This document shows positions 26,654-35,013 of a DNA stretch of 64,000 nt, one piece after another. A program made the translations under genes and the position numbers. Below the pieces are notes generated by a model. It ran no database searches, was not told the origin of the DNA, and saw nothing but the letters and a program-made list of their open reading frames with translations. This stretch comes from Pseudomonas putida (GTDB lineage: Bacteria > Pseudomonadota > Gammaproteobacteria > Pseudomonadales > Pseudomonadaceae), in contig NZ_JANHKS010000009.1 in NCBI RefSeq assembly GCF_028682175.1, positions 62,001 to 126,000 of the forward strand, read 5' to 3'. How positions within the stretch are numbered: position 1 is the stretch's first letter; every line of letters starts with the position of its first letter.

Positions 26654-28489
26654 ATGTGTGGAATTGTCGGCGCCGTCGCTGAACGTAATGTCACTGCCAT
26701 CCTGCTCGAAGGCCTCAAGCGCCTCGAGTACCGCGGCTACGATAGCGCCGGTGTGGCGCTTTTCAGCAACGCCGGTGTGCTTGAGCGCCGCCGCCGCGTT
26801 GGCAAGGTCAACGAGCTGGAGCAATCGCTGGCCGGCGAGCCACTGGCTGGCCGTCTGGGCATCGCCCACACCCGCTGGGCGACCCACGGTGCGCCGGTCG
26901 AGCACAACGCTCACCCGCATTTCTCCAGCGGCGAGCTGGCAGTTGTCCACAACGGCATCATCGAAAACCACGAGCCGCTGCGCGAGCGTCTGAAGGGCCT
27001 GGGCTACCTGTTCACCTCGGATACCGACACCGAAGTCATCGTCCATCTGCTGCATCACAAAATGCAGGACACGCCGGACCTGACCGCCGCCCTGAAAGCC
27101 ACTGTGAAGGAACTGCACGGCGCCTACGGCCTGGCGGTCATCAGTGCACGTCAGCCAGACCGCCTGGTTGCCGCCCGCAGCGGCAGTCCGCTGGTAGTGG
27201 GCCTGGGCCTGGGTGAAAACTTCCTGGCCTCTGACCAGTTGGCCCTGCGCCAGGTGACCGACCGTTTCATGTATCTGGAAGAAGGCGACATCGCCGAAAT
27301 CCGCCGCGACAGCGTGCAGATCTGGGACGCCGCCGGCCTGCCGGTCGAGCGTGAAACCGTGCAGTACCGCGAAGGCGCCGAAGCCGCCGACAAGGGCGAG
27401 TTCCGCCACTTCATGCTCAAGGAAATCCACGAGCAGCCAAAAGTCGTGCAGCGCACCCTGGAAAACCGTCTCGGCCAGCAGCAGGTACTGGTACAGGCCT
27501 TCGGTCCGCAGGCAGCCGAGCTGTTCGCCAAAGTGCGCAACGTGCAGATCGTTGCCTGCGGCACCAGCTACCACGCCGGTATGGTCGCGCGTTACTGGCT
27601 CGAAGGCCTGGCGGGCATTCCATGCCAGGTCGAAGTCGCCAGCGAATTCCGCTACCGCAAGGTGGTGGTCCAGCCCGACACCCTGTTCGTCTCGATCTCG
27701 CAATCCGGTGAGACCGCCGACACCCTGGCTGCGCTGCGCAACGCCAAGGAACTGGGCTTCCTGGCAAGCCTGGCCATCTGCAACGTCAGCATCAGTTCAC
27801 TGGTGCGTGAGTCGGACCTGACCCTTCTCACCCAGGCCGGCCCGGAAATCGGCGTCGCGTCGACCAAGGCGTTCACCACCCAACTGGTCGCGCTGATGCT
27901 CCTGACCCTGTCCCTGGGCCAGGTCAAAGGCACACTGGCCGAGGGCGTCGAAGCCGAACTGGTCGAAGAACTGCGCCGCCTGCCGACCCGCCTGGGCGAA
28001 GCACTGGCAATGGACGGCACTGTGGAAAAAGTCGCCGAACTGTTCTCCGAAAAGAACCACACCCTGTTCCTGGGTCGTGGCGCACAGTTCCCGGTGGCGA
28101 TGGAAGGCGCCTTGAAGCTCAAGGAGATTTCCTACATCCACGCCGAAGCCTACCCGGCCGGCGAACTCAAACACGGCCCGCTGGCCCTGGTGGACAGCGA
28201 CATGCCAGTGGTCACCGTCGCGCCCAACAACGAACTGCTGGAAAAGCTCAAATCCAACCTGCAGGAAGTCCGCGCTCGCGGCGGCGAACTGATCGTCTTC
28301 GCCGACGAACAAGCCGGCCTCAACAACGGCGAAGGCACCCACGTCATCGCGATGCCGCACATCATCGACGCCTTGGCCCCGATCCTCTACACCATCCCGC
28401 TGCAGCTGCTGTCGTACTACGTGGCAGTGCTGAAGGGAACGGACGTCGATCAGCCGCGTAATCTGGCGAAGTCGGTGACTGTGGAGTGA
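26654..28489 (+). CDS. glmS: Glutamine-fructose-6-phosphate aminotransferase (isomerizing)
   Basis: Makes glucosamine-6-phosphate from fructose-6-phosphate and glutamine, the entry to UDP-GlcNAc. The protein has 611 residues. The N-terminal glutaminase has catalytic Cys after the initiator Met ([12 protein letters not shown]) and [11 protein letters not shown]. Two SIS sugar-isomerase domains follow, with [14 protein letters not shown] near 350. The conserved C-terminus reads LAKSVTVE. The 3' end is the TnsD-recognised part of attTn7. A perfect DnaA box begins two bases after the stop codon. Confidence 0.98.
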   Translation: MCGIVGAVAERNVTAILLEGLKRLEYRGYDSAGVALFSNAGVLERRRRVGKVNELEQSLAGEPLAGRLGIAHTRWATHGAPVEHNAHPHFSSGELAVVHNGIIENHEPLRERLKGLGYLFTSDTDTEVIVHLLHHKMQDTPDLTAALKATVKELHGAYGLAVISARQPDRLVAARSGSPLVVGLGLGENFLASDQLALRQVTDRFMYLEEGDIAEIRRDSVQIWDAAGLPVERETVQYREGAEAADKGEFRHFMLKEIHEQPKVVQRTLENRLGQQQVLVQAFGPQAAELFAKVRNVQIVACGTSYHAGMVARYWLEGLAGIPCQVEVASEFRYRKVVVQPDTLFVSISQSGETADTLAALRNAKELGFLASLAICNVSISSLVRESDLTLLTQAGPEIGVASTKAFTTQLVALMLLTLSLGQVKGTLAEGVEAELVEELRRLPTRLGEALAMDGTVEKVAELFSEKNHTLFLGRGAQFPVAMEGALKLKEISYIHAEAYPAGELKHGPLALVDSDMPVVTVAPNNELLEKLKSNLQEVRARGGELIVFADEQAGLNNGEGTHVIAMPHIIDALAPILYTIPLQLLSYYVAVLKGTDVDQPRNLAKSVTVE

Positions 28490-28516
28490 GTTATCCACAT
28501 GCTTGAGTGGTCGGTT
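28455..28516 (+). other. attTn7: attTn7 region (empty)
   Basis: The last codons of glmS are the known TnsD target, and Tn7-family elements insert about 25 bases past the stop, here near 28513. No Tn7 end sequences or tns genes are present, and the spacer to the terminator at 28533 is short and clean, so the site is unoccupied. A DnaA box at 28491-28499 falls inside it. The accessory region begins just beyond. Confidence 0.75.
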
Positions 28517-28532
28517 CGCTGACCTCAACAAT

Positions 28533-28563
28533 CTACAAACCCGCCTAAATGGCGGGTTTGTAG
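28533..28563. terminator. Bidirectional terminator after glmS
   Basis: Inverted repeat CTACAAACCCGCC-TAAAT-GGCGGGTTTGTAG with A and T tracts on both sides. It ends glmS and the convergent LysR gene. Confidence 0.88.
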
Positions 28564-28590
28564 TTTCCGGCTGTTGAAAACTACCCCAAC

Positions 28591-29511
28591 CTAAGCCGCA
28601 TCGACCTCAACCGCCGCCCCCCGCGCACATTTTCCGGCCTGCTGCACCGCCCACTTCATGAACTCCACAATCGCCCATTCCTCCCGCCGTTCCTTGGCGC
28701 AGTACACGAAGTAATCGAACTTCAGCTCCGATGTGGCATGGGTGACTTGCACCAGCCGCCGTGATTGCAGGGCTTCGGAGGCGAACACGCTGTTGACGAG
28801 GGCGATCCCCTGGCCGGCGCAGGCGGCACTTATCAACAGGGACTCGTCACCGTAGCTGGAGCCCTGGATCATCTTGCGGTTGCCCATGCCGAAAGCGTTC
28901 ATCCACACCTTCCAGTAGTTGCGTTCGGTGTCTTGCAGCAGTGGATAAGTCAGGCAGTCCTGTGGGCTTTCGATGTTGCGTTGCTTGGCCAGCAGGTCGG
29001 GGCTGCATACGGGGATCAGGTAGGACGACCACAGGCGGGTGGCGTGGTTGTCGGGGCTGGCGGCCATTTCGCGCTGGATCGAGATATCCACATGGCCGTG
29101 CTTGAGATCTGAGAGGCCGTTGCAGATCTGGATCGAGATTTCGATGGTCGGGCAACGTTCCTTGAAGCTGCCCAGTGCCGGGATCAGCCAGGAGCTTGCA
29201 ATGGTGGAGGTGGTGCTGATGGCCAGTCGGGTCTGGCGGGGTTGTTTGAGCGCGGCGCCTGACCAGGCCTTTTCGATCACGTCGAAGGTGCCGCTCAGTT
29301 CGTCGTACAGGGTCCGGCCGCTGGCGGTGAGTTGAATGCCCTTGGCGTCGCGCTCGAACAGGCGCTTGCCGATCTGGTCTTCGAGGCCCTTGATCTGCTG
29401 GCTGATGGCCGCAGGCGACACGCACAGGTGATCCGCCGCACGTTTCATGCTGCCGACCTTGCACACTTCCACGAAGGTGCGAAGGGCTATCAACGGGATC
29501 GCTCTACTCAT
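28591..29511 (-). CDS. LysR-family transcriptional regulator (GcvA-type)
   Basis: A 306-residue LysR-type regulator. The N-terminal helix-turn-helix is ALRTFVEVCKVGSMKRAADHLCVSPAAISQQIKGLE (about 10-45), followed by a periplasmic-binding-protein-like effector domain. It lies 63 bases downstream of the DMT transporter gene in the same direction, with a perfect DnaA box (29558-29566) in that gap. The effector and targets are unknown. A role in controlling the transporter is possible from position alone. Confidence 0.88.
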   Translation of the reverse strand: MSRAIPLIALRTFVEVCKVGSMKRAADHLCVSPAAISQQIKGLEDQIGKRLFERDAKGIQLTASGRTLYDELSGTFDVIEKAWSGAALKQPRQTRLAISTTSTIASSWLIPALGSFKERCPTIEISIQICNGLSDLKHGHVDISIQREMAASPDNHATRLWSSYLIPVCSPDLLAKQRNIESPQDCLTYPLLQDTERNYWKVWMNAFGMGNRKMIQGSSYGDESLLISAACAGQGIALVNSVFASEALQSRRLVQVTHATSELKFDYFVYCAKERREEWAIVEFMKWAVQQAGKCARGAAVEVDAA

Positions 29512-29574
29512 CGTGCGTACTCCGCCCGGTTGCTACAGCCAGCAAACCATTGTCCTCTGTGGATAACTTTCAAA

Positions 29575-30498
29575 TCAGCTGGTGGCTGGGGTGTCCTGGG
29601 TTTCCACCACCGGCTTGGGTTTGCTCTTGCTGAGGACGAACCACACCGCGAGGCAGATCAGTCCGCCGCCGTACAGGTGGCCAGCCGACAGGCTTTCATT
29701 GAGGAACAACACGCCCCAGAGCACGCCGAAGGGAGGAATCAGGAAGGTCACTGTGAGTGAGCGAACCGGGCCGATGTCGGCAATCAGCCGGAAGTACAGA
29801 ATGTATGCACAGGCCGTGCAGATAAAACCTACGGCTGCCAGCGACAGCCAGACCGTTGAATCACCCCAACTGGCCGGTGGGCTGACGGTGGTTGAAATGG
29901 CGAAGAACGGTGCAAGGAACAGCGTTGCACCCACCTGGCTGCCGAAGGCCACCAGTTTTGCGTCAAGGCCACCCTGGTCGGCGATCCATTGCCGGGTCAG
30001 GAAACCGGCTGCGCCGTAGCAACTGGTAGCGACCAGGCACGCCAGCGCGCCCATGACCACTGTGCTGGTGAATGTGACTGGGCCGGTGGTGGTCAGCAGA
30101 GTTATCCCCAGCAAGCCGATGAACACGCCGGCCATTTTCTTTGGCGTGAGGGAATCGTTGAAGAACATGGAGCCGATCAACACGCCCATCAACGGGGTGG
30201 TGGCGTTGAGGATGGCCGAATAACCGGCCGGCAACATCAATGCGGCCATGCTGTACATCAGGAAGGGGATACCCGAGTTGATGACGCCCAACACCATGGT
30301 TGCCTTGAGTTTGCCTTGAAAGTCATGGCGAGTATTGAGTATCGCCAGAATCACCAATAAGCCAATGGCGCCGAGTAATACCCGAAAGAATGCAGTCGGT
30401 AATGCGCCTAATACTGGCGCGGCCACCCGCATGAACAGAAAACTTGCTCCCCAGATCGCCGCGAGGAGAAGTAACCGAACATAATCAGATAGCCTCAT
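29575..30498 (-). CDS. DMT superfamily (EamA) transporter, candidate product exporter
   Basis: A 307-residue membrane protein with about ten transmembrane helices in two EamA repeats. It shows the LLLAAIWGASFLFMRVAAP start typical of the drug/metabolite transporter family, which exports amino acids and metabolites. The start at 30498 has GGAAG upstream. It is divergent from the LysR gene at 30655. Its upstream region shares the 12-mer TACAACATTGAA (30517-30528) with the promoter region of the hydrazine-type operon (31706-31717). This suggests co-control and a role in export or self-protection. That link is inference. Confidence 0.85.
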   Translation of the reverse strand: MRLSDYVRLLLLAAIWGASFLFMRVAAPVLGALPTAFFRVLLGAIGLLVILAILNTRHDFQGKLKATMVLGVINSGIPFLMYSMAALMLPAGYSAILNATTPLMGVLIGSMFFNDSLTPKKMAGVFIGLLGITLLTTTGPVTFTSTVVMGALACLVATSCYGAAGFLTRQWIADQGGLDAKLVAFGSQVGATLFLAPFFAISTTVSPPASWGDSTVWLSLAAVGFICTACAYILYFRLIADIGPVRSLTVTFLIPPFGVLWGVLFLNESLSAGHLYGGGLICLAVWFVLSKSKPKPVVETQDTPATS

Positions 30499-30580
30499 GA
30501 CACTTCCTTCCTGGTTTACAACATTGAAAACGCGACCGGAAACTTGCCGATTGACGCTTGTCGAGTCGGGGTGTGATGAT

Positions 30581-30607
30581 TTGAGCAGTGTCTGAAGCGG
30601 TGCTCAA
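30581..30607. promoter_or_regulatory. Inverted repeat in the divergent transporter/LysR promoter region
   Basis: TTGAGCA at 30581-30587 and TGCTCAA at 30601-30607 separated by 13 bases, about 50 bases before the LysR start. Position and symmetry fit an autoregulatory LysR-type site. Confidence 0.5.
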
Positions 30608-30654
30608 GCGAGCTTTTCTAAAGCACATTAGATTTTCTTAACCCAAGGACCTGC

Positions 30655-31563
30655 ATGAAATTCCCGCCCCTGTACGCATTACTCTGCTTTGAAGCGACGG
30701 GGCGTCACTCGAGCATGAAAGGCGCGGCGGGCGAGCTTTTCGTCACTCCAGCGGCGATCAGCCAGCAGATCGCCAAGCTGGAAAAAGCGGTCGGCGTCAC
30801 CCTGTTCATCCGCAATACCAAGCGCCTGGAACTGACCCCCGAAGGCAAGATCTACTTGCGTGCGGTGCGCCCGGCGCTGGGCCAGATCAGCGATGCGACC
30901 CAGCGGCTCATGAGCGACAACGGCCCCAATACCATCACGGTCAGTTGCACCAGTGGCTTTGCCATGCAGTGGCTGTTGCCGCGCCTGCCGGACTTTCACG
31001 CACAGTGCCCGGGCATCGAAGTGCTCATCAGCACCACCAACCGCCTGGTGGACCTGCTGGGCGATGGCGTCGACTTCGCGGTGCGTCATGGCCTGGGGCG
31101 CTATCCGGGGCTGGAGGTGGAAATGCTGATCAACGACCGCCTGCAGCCGGTCTGTAGCCCCAGCCTGCTGCCGGACACACGCTACCTGTCTTCGCCTATC
31201 GATCTCACCAATTACAACCTGCTCCACGATGAGCATCGCGAAGACTGGGCATTGTGGCTGCGGGCGGTGGGTATCGAGGACGCTGAAGCGGCGGTGCACC
31301 GTGGCTCGGTTTTCGTTGATTCCAACGGGGTGATCGAAGCGGCGCTGGCGGGGATGGGGATCGCGCTGGTGCGTCGCTCGCTGATTCGCGAGGAGCTGGC
31401 TTCGGGGCGCTTGGTGGTGCCGTTTCGTGCGACGATCGACACGCCCATCGCGTATTACCTGGTCTATGACGAGACCGCGATCCTGCCCAAGTCCAGCCGC
31501 CAGTTCCGCGACTGGCTGGTGTCCCAGGCCATCGCCAGCCAGCGGGAATTCACTACCCGATAG
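30655..31563 (+). CDS. LysR-family regulator (GcvA-type), likely controller of the downstream operon
   Basis: A 302-residue LysR-type regulator. The N-terminal HTH is ALLCFEATGRHSSMKGAAGELFVTPAAISQQIAKLE (about 8-43), and the effector domain contains AMQWLLPRLPDFHAQCPGIEV, as in GcvA-like proteins. It is transcribed toward the eight-gene operon starting at 31922, with a REP pair and two operator-like palindromes between them. ATG 30655 follows AAGGA. Its specific effector is unknown; position makes it the best candidate activator of the operon. Confidence 0.88.
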   Translation: MKFPPLYALLCFEATGRHSSMKGAAGELFVTPAAISQQIAKLEKAVGVTLFIRNTKRLELTPEGKIYLRAVRPALGQISDATQRLMSDNGPNTITVSCTSGFAMQWLLPRLPDFHAQCPGIEVLISTTNRLVDLLGDGVDFAVRHGLGRYPGLEVEMLINDRLQPVCSPSLLPDTRYLSSPIDLTNYNLLHDEHREDWALWLRAVGIEDAEAAVHRGSVFVDSNGVIEAALAGMGIALVRRSLIREELASGRLVVPFRATIDTPIAYYLVYDETAILPKSSRQFRDWLVSQAIASQREFTTR

Positions 31564-31576
31564 TTCGTAGAACGAC

Positions 31577-31667
31577 CCTGTAGGAGTGAGCTTGCTCGCG
31601 ATGCGGTGTGCCAGGCACTACGGATGTGTCTGAACGGACGCATCGCGAGCAAGCTCACTCCTACAGG
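31577..31667. repeat. REP pair, family A (TAGGAGTGAGC type)
   Basis: Two perfect 29-base inverted arms (31577-31605 and 31639-31667) with core GAGCTTGCTCGCGAT separated by 33 bases. The same family recurs at 50707-50800. This is a typical Pseudomonas intergenic REP doublet just after a stop codon. It may stabilise or end the LysR transcript. Confidence 0.9.
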
Positions 31668-31690
31668 TCATCAATACAGTTAAGTCCTGC

Positions 31691-31717
31691 TTCAGTGTTG
31701 ATAAATACAACATTGAA
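31691..31717. promoter_or_regulatory. LysR-type operator candidate upstream of the cupin operon
   Basis: Interrupted palindrome TTCAGTGTTG-(7 bases)-CAACATTGAA, with nine of ten arm positions matching. Its centre, TTGATAAATACAA, is a T-N11-A LysR box. Part of it (TACAACATTGAA) recurs upstream of the divergent transporter at 30517-30528. It lies about 205 bases before the cupin start. Confidence 0.6.
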
Positions 31718-31768
31718 CCGTCATTGGCGGCTTAAACACCTGATATTTTTAACGATTAAGCAAAGTTG

Positions 31769-31787
31769 AGTTAAGTCAGACTTAACT
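31769..31787. promoter_or_regulatory. Perfect 19-base palindrome upstream of the cupin operon
   Basis: AGTTAAGTC-A-GACTTAACT, 9-base arms around one base, about 135 bases before the cupin gene. A further AGTTAAGTC half-site lies 91 bases upstream at 31678-31686. No T tract follows, so it looks like a regulator site and not a terminator. I found no clear sigma-70 promoter in the 31788-31921 leader, which is otherwise featureless. Confidence 0.6.
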
Positions 31788-31921
31788 GCCAATTGCGTAT
31801 TTCTTGTTTGCTCCCTTCCCCGAATTTCTTCAGCTTATCTCCCCATTCAACGGCGTTATTGCGCAGGGGTTGGCGCCGATAAAACAACGCGCAGCGATGC
31901 TGCGGGGTTAAGGAGAACTTC

Positions 31922-32365
31922 ATGACTGACTTCCAAATCTTTCGTCCCATGGCCTGGGACAAACTGGTCCATGAATATGATCTGGACGGGTCCAGGCTGC
32001 TGCCCTGGAACGGTTATCCAACGCCAATCGGTGGCGGCTGGTGCGTCGTTCGCCCACACACTCAGTCGTTGTCGCACACGCAGATCGATCAGGAATTCTT
32101 TATCGGCATCAAGGGCAGCGCGACGCTGGTGGTCGGCGATCAGACCTTCCCCTTCACCATGGGCGATATCGCTGCTATCCCCAAACACACCGACCACTAC
32201 GTGGTGAACGACACCGACGAAGACTTTCACTTCTACGTGGTCTGGTGGGACCGCGATTCAGCCAACCGTTTCCTCGATGAAGATGCTCAGCAAGCCCTGG
32301 CCTTGAACGAGTTCGCCATGCAGAAGGCGCCGATTCACGATGTGTCCGGGCCGAGGGCTTCGTAA
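31922..32365 (+). CDS. Stand-alone cupin protein, predicted N-N bond-forming partner
   Basis: A 147-residue single-domain cupin. Motif 1 runs from SHTQIDQEFFIGIKG (H52, Q54 where many cupins have His, and E58) and motif 2 is GDIAAIPKHTDHYVVN (P87, H92). These residues would bind one metal. In hydrazine-forming enzymes such as Spb40 and Tri28, a cupin domain is fused to a MetRS-like domain and performs the N-N rearrangement. Here the two are separate genes, with the cupin stop overlapping the next start by one base (TAATG). It is the first gene of the operon. The function is inferred from this pairing. Confidence 0.75.
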   Translation: MTDFQIFRPMAWDKLVHEYDLDGSRLLPWNGYPTPIGGGWCVVRPHTQSLSHTQIDQEFFIGIKGSATLVVGDQTFPFTMGDIAAIPKHTDHYVVNDTDEDFHFYVVWWDRDSANRFLDEDAQQALALNEFAMQKAPIHDVSGPRAS

Positions 32366-33873
32366 TGGGCAAGCTCCTGGTCACCATCACGCCGCCGACT
32401 CCCAACGGCGATCTGCACATCGGCCACATGGCCGGTCCATTCCTGGCGGCGGACATCTTCACCCGCGCCCAGCGCCAGCGCGGGCATGACTGCACGCTGG
32501 TGTCGTACTCCGACGATTACCAGTCCTACATGCTGCGCCGGGGCATCGAACTGGATCGCGCGCCTCAGGAGCTGGCGCTGGAAAACACCGACAAGATCAA
32601 CGATACCCTGAAGAGAATGGGTATCGAGATCGACTTCTGGATGCGCCCGTACCGCAACAATTACTTCAAGAAAGCCGTTGATGAGATGTACGAGCATGCC
32701 GTGAAGGCGGGTGCCATTTACAAGAAAGTCAGCCAGGAACCCTACTGCGAACACTGCGACAAGTGGGGTTACGAGGCCTTTGGGCGGGGCAATTGCGATC
32801 ACTGCGGTTCGGACTCCGACGCCAGCCAGTGCGAGGAGTGCGCGCACACGCCCAACGCCTCGAAGATGAGCAATTTCCGCTGCAAGCTGTGCTCTGCGGC
32901 CATGATCTGGAGGCCGGTGGAGCGTGAGTTCCTGGCGCTGTCCAACTTCCGCAGCCACCTGAAAAACAGCTTCGAGCACACGCCGCTGCGCCCGTTCATT
33001 CGCCGCTTCCTCAATGAGGAATTCGAGCTCGGCCCGGTGGACTGGGGCATCACCCGCCCACATGACGGCGGCCTGGACCTCAAGCCCGATGGCAGCCGGC
33101 GCATTCACACCTGGGTCATGGGGCTGTCCGGGTATCTGGGTGCGTTTCGCGAGTACCTCAACGAGCACAAGCACGCGCCGTGGGAATACGACGAGTACTG
33201 CCGCTCAGGCAAGGGCCGCCTCGTGCATTTCCTGGGTTATGACTGCGCCTTCAGCCACATGATGGTCTATCCGGCGCTGCTGCAGACCATGCACGGCTAC
33301 CGCATGCGCCAGACGTTCTACACCAACCAGTTCCTGACCCTCAATGGCAAGAACTTATCCACAAGCCGCAACTATGCAATCTGGGCGCGGGACTTGGTTG
33401 CCGACGCCTGCACCGACAGCGCCCGGTTCTATCTGGCGCTGATCGCACCGGAGCAGGACACCGACGATTTCGACGTTGAGAAATTCGCCACCTGGCGCGA
33501 AGAGATTTTCAACGAGGTGCTGCTCAAGCTGGCCGTCCAGGCCGAACGCGAGCGGGTCGACGGTGACAATCTGAAAGTGACCTCGGCCGATGCCGCCGCG
33601 ATCAAGATCCTGGTCGCCCGCTGGTTCGAGGTGACGTCCGTGGACCACTTCACCATGAAGGGCCTGGCGGTGCTGCTGTCCGACATCATCAACGCAGCCC
33701 GCGACCGGCAATTGCTGGGCAAGCGGATCCTGCCTTACATGGCCTTGATCGGGGCTATCGGCGCACCGGTGTTCCCTGATCTTGCCAGGCAGATCCTGCG
33801 CTACTGCCGGTTTACCGAAAACGAAGTGTTTCATCAGTTGGTGTACGTCAGCGCCGTCGAATACGAGATCTGA
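32365..33873 (+). CDS. Methionyl-tRNA-synthetase-like amino-acid-activating enzyme (hydrazine synthetase type)
   Basis: A 502-residue class I aminoacyl-tRNA-synthetase paralogue of the MetRS branch. HIGH is at 18-21 (PPTPNGDLHIGHMAGP). Four CxxC knuckles (C128/C131, C144/C147, C156/C159, C173/C176) form the MetRS-type zinc region. KMSKS is replaced by KNLSTS at 329-334. No tRNA-binding extension is evident. Such paralogues in s56-p1 and triacsin pathways activate an amino acid with ATP and join it to an N-hydroxylated lysine. The neighbours (cupin, FAD oxidase, N-hydroxylase) are the same partners. Housekeeping MetRS is unlikely given the operon and the altered motif. A DnaA box lies at 33355-33363. 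Confidence 0.82.
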   Translation: MGKLLVTITPPTPNGDLHIGHMAGPFLAADIFTRAQRQRGHDCTLVSYSDDYQSYMLRRGIELDRAPQELALENTDKINDTLKRMGIEIDFWMRPYRNNYFKKAVDEMYEHAVKAGAIYKKVSQEPYCEHCDKWGYEAFGRGNCDHCGSDSDASQCEECAHTPNASKMSNFRCKLCSAAMIWRPVEREFLALSNFRSHLKNSFEHTPLRPFIRRFLNEEFELGPVDWGITRPHDGGLDLKPDGSRRIHTWVMGLSGYLGAFREYLNEHKHAPWEYDEYCRSGKGRLVHFLGYDCAFSHMMVYPALLQTMHGYRMRQTFYTNQFLTLNGKNLSTSRNYAIWARDLVADACTDSARFYLALIAPEQDTDDFDVEKFATWREEIFNEVLLKLAVQAERERVDGDNLKVTSADAAAIKILVARWFEVTSVDHFTMKGLAVLLSDIINAARDRQLLGKRILPYMALIGAIGAPVFPDLARQILRYCRFTENEVFHQLVYVSAVEYEI

Positions 33874-33888
33874 TCGGGAGGCACGTTG

Positions 33889-35013
33889 ATGAAAACCACC
33901 TTCGATGTGATCGTGATCGGCGCCGGTGTGATGGGGGCTTCGATCGCTGCGGCCCTGGTCGAGAACGGGCTGGACGTTGCCCTGATCGAAAAGGGCATCG
34001 GCGGCGGCCAGGGCGCGACCCGGGACACCGGTGGCATCGTGCGCAGCCTGGAACTGGACCCCGTCCTACGGCCGCTGACCAGCCGCGGCGCCAATTACGC
34101 CAGCACCGGCATCGTCAACACATTGTTCGAGGGGGCGCTCAAACGTACGGGCGTTGCCTACATAGGCAGTGCCGAGGTGTGCGGCAAGTACCTTGACGCG
34201 GTGGGCAGCGAAGGCTCGCAGAGTGTCGAGCTGCACGCCTCGGTGGGCGCCCTGGACAACGGCCGGTTCTCCGCGTTCTGCCCGGACGAATGCCTGCTGA
34301 TCGAACGCAACGCCGGCATGGTCGATGCGCGGATAGCGGTGTCCAGCCTGTGCCAGTACGTGCGCAGCAACGCGACCTTTCTCGATCATCTGGCTGTGGA
34401 TAACTGCGTCGAGCTGGATGGCGCAGTCCAGGTGAACGCCGGCAAGCTGCACCTGCAAGCCACCTGGGTGATCGATGCCTGTGGCGCCAGCAGTCCGGTG
34501 TCCAGGCCGTACGGTGCAGTGCATGCGCGCACCATTCCGTTCACCAGGCTCAGCTGTGACCAGGCGCCGAGCATGCCGGTGATCGCCCATCATCTGAACA
34601 CTTACCTCCTGCCATTGGGCAGCAACCTGATGCAGGTCGGCGGACAGCGTCGCCATCGCGCCGCCCGTGTCGAACAGCTCAACCTGTCCGTGCTGGACAA
34701 CGAGCAGGATGTCGTCGAGCGCATTGCCAGGCTCGGGTATGACAGCCAGCACAGCCTGCCGATTGCGACGCACATCGCCTGGGACGCGTATACAGAAGAC
34801 GGTCGCCCGTTGATTGGCCGGGTGTCGAGCAAGAGTCACCTGTACCTGGCGACGGGGTTCTGCGGCATCGGTTTCAAGATGGCGCCACGGGTGGCTGAAC
34901 TGCTGGCCTCGGAGCTGGGCGGGCTGATGGCGGGGATCGCACTGGATTCCGCGCACCGCTCGACCATGGAGGCGTTCTGTCCCTCGCGGTTCGCCGAGGT
35001 GGCCTTGTCATGA
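33889..35013 (+). CDS. FAD-dependent amine/amino acid oxidase (DAO family, Spb39-like role)
   Basis: A 374-residue DAO-superfamily flavoenzyme. N-terminal DVIVIGAGVMGASIAAAL is the Rossmann FAD motif, and the C-terminal YTEDGRPLIGRV...LATGFCGIGFKMAP is the usual DadA/sarcosine-oxidase-like FAD-binding end. In known hydrazine pathways, a DAO-type flavoenzyme oxidises the lysine-derived side of the N-N adduct and releases the hydrazino acid. ATG 33889 follows GGGAGG at 33876-33881. It ends with an ATGA overlap into the next gene. The exact substrate is inferred. Confidence 0.8.
   Translation: MKTTFDVIVIGAGVMGASIAAALVENGLDVALIEKGIGGGQGATRDTGGIVRSLELDPVLRPLTSRGANYASTGIVNTLFEGALKRTGVAYIGSAEVCGKYLDAVGSEGSQSVELHASVGALDNGRFSAFCPDECLLIERNAGMVDARIAVSSLCQYVRSNATFLDHLAVDNCVELDGAVQVNAGKLHLQATWVIDACGASSPVSRPYGAVHARTIPFTRLSCDQAPSMPVIAHHLNTYLLPLGSNLMQVGGQRRHRAARVEQLNLSVLDNEQDVVERIARLGYDSQHSLPIATHIAWDAYTEDGRPLIGRVSSKSHLYLATGFCGIGFKMAPRVAELLASELGGLMAGIALDSAHRSTMEAFCPSRFAEVALS

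Noticed and set aside
28490..28600. Integrated Tn7-like element at attTn7
   Set aside because: No Tn7 end repeats, target duplication or tns genes are visible downstream of glmS.
31577..31667. CRISPR-like or insertion-sequence end repeats
   Set aside because: The repeats are short inverted REP pairs without spacers, transposase genes or target duplications.
32365..33873. Second housekeeping methionyl-tRNA synthetase (for example a resistance copy)
   Set aside because: The KMSKS motif is altered, no tRNA-binding extension is seen, and it is embedded in an operon with cupin, N-hydroxylase and FAD oxidase genes.
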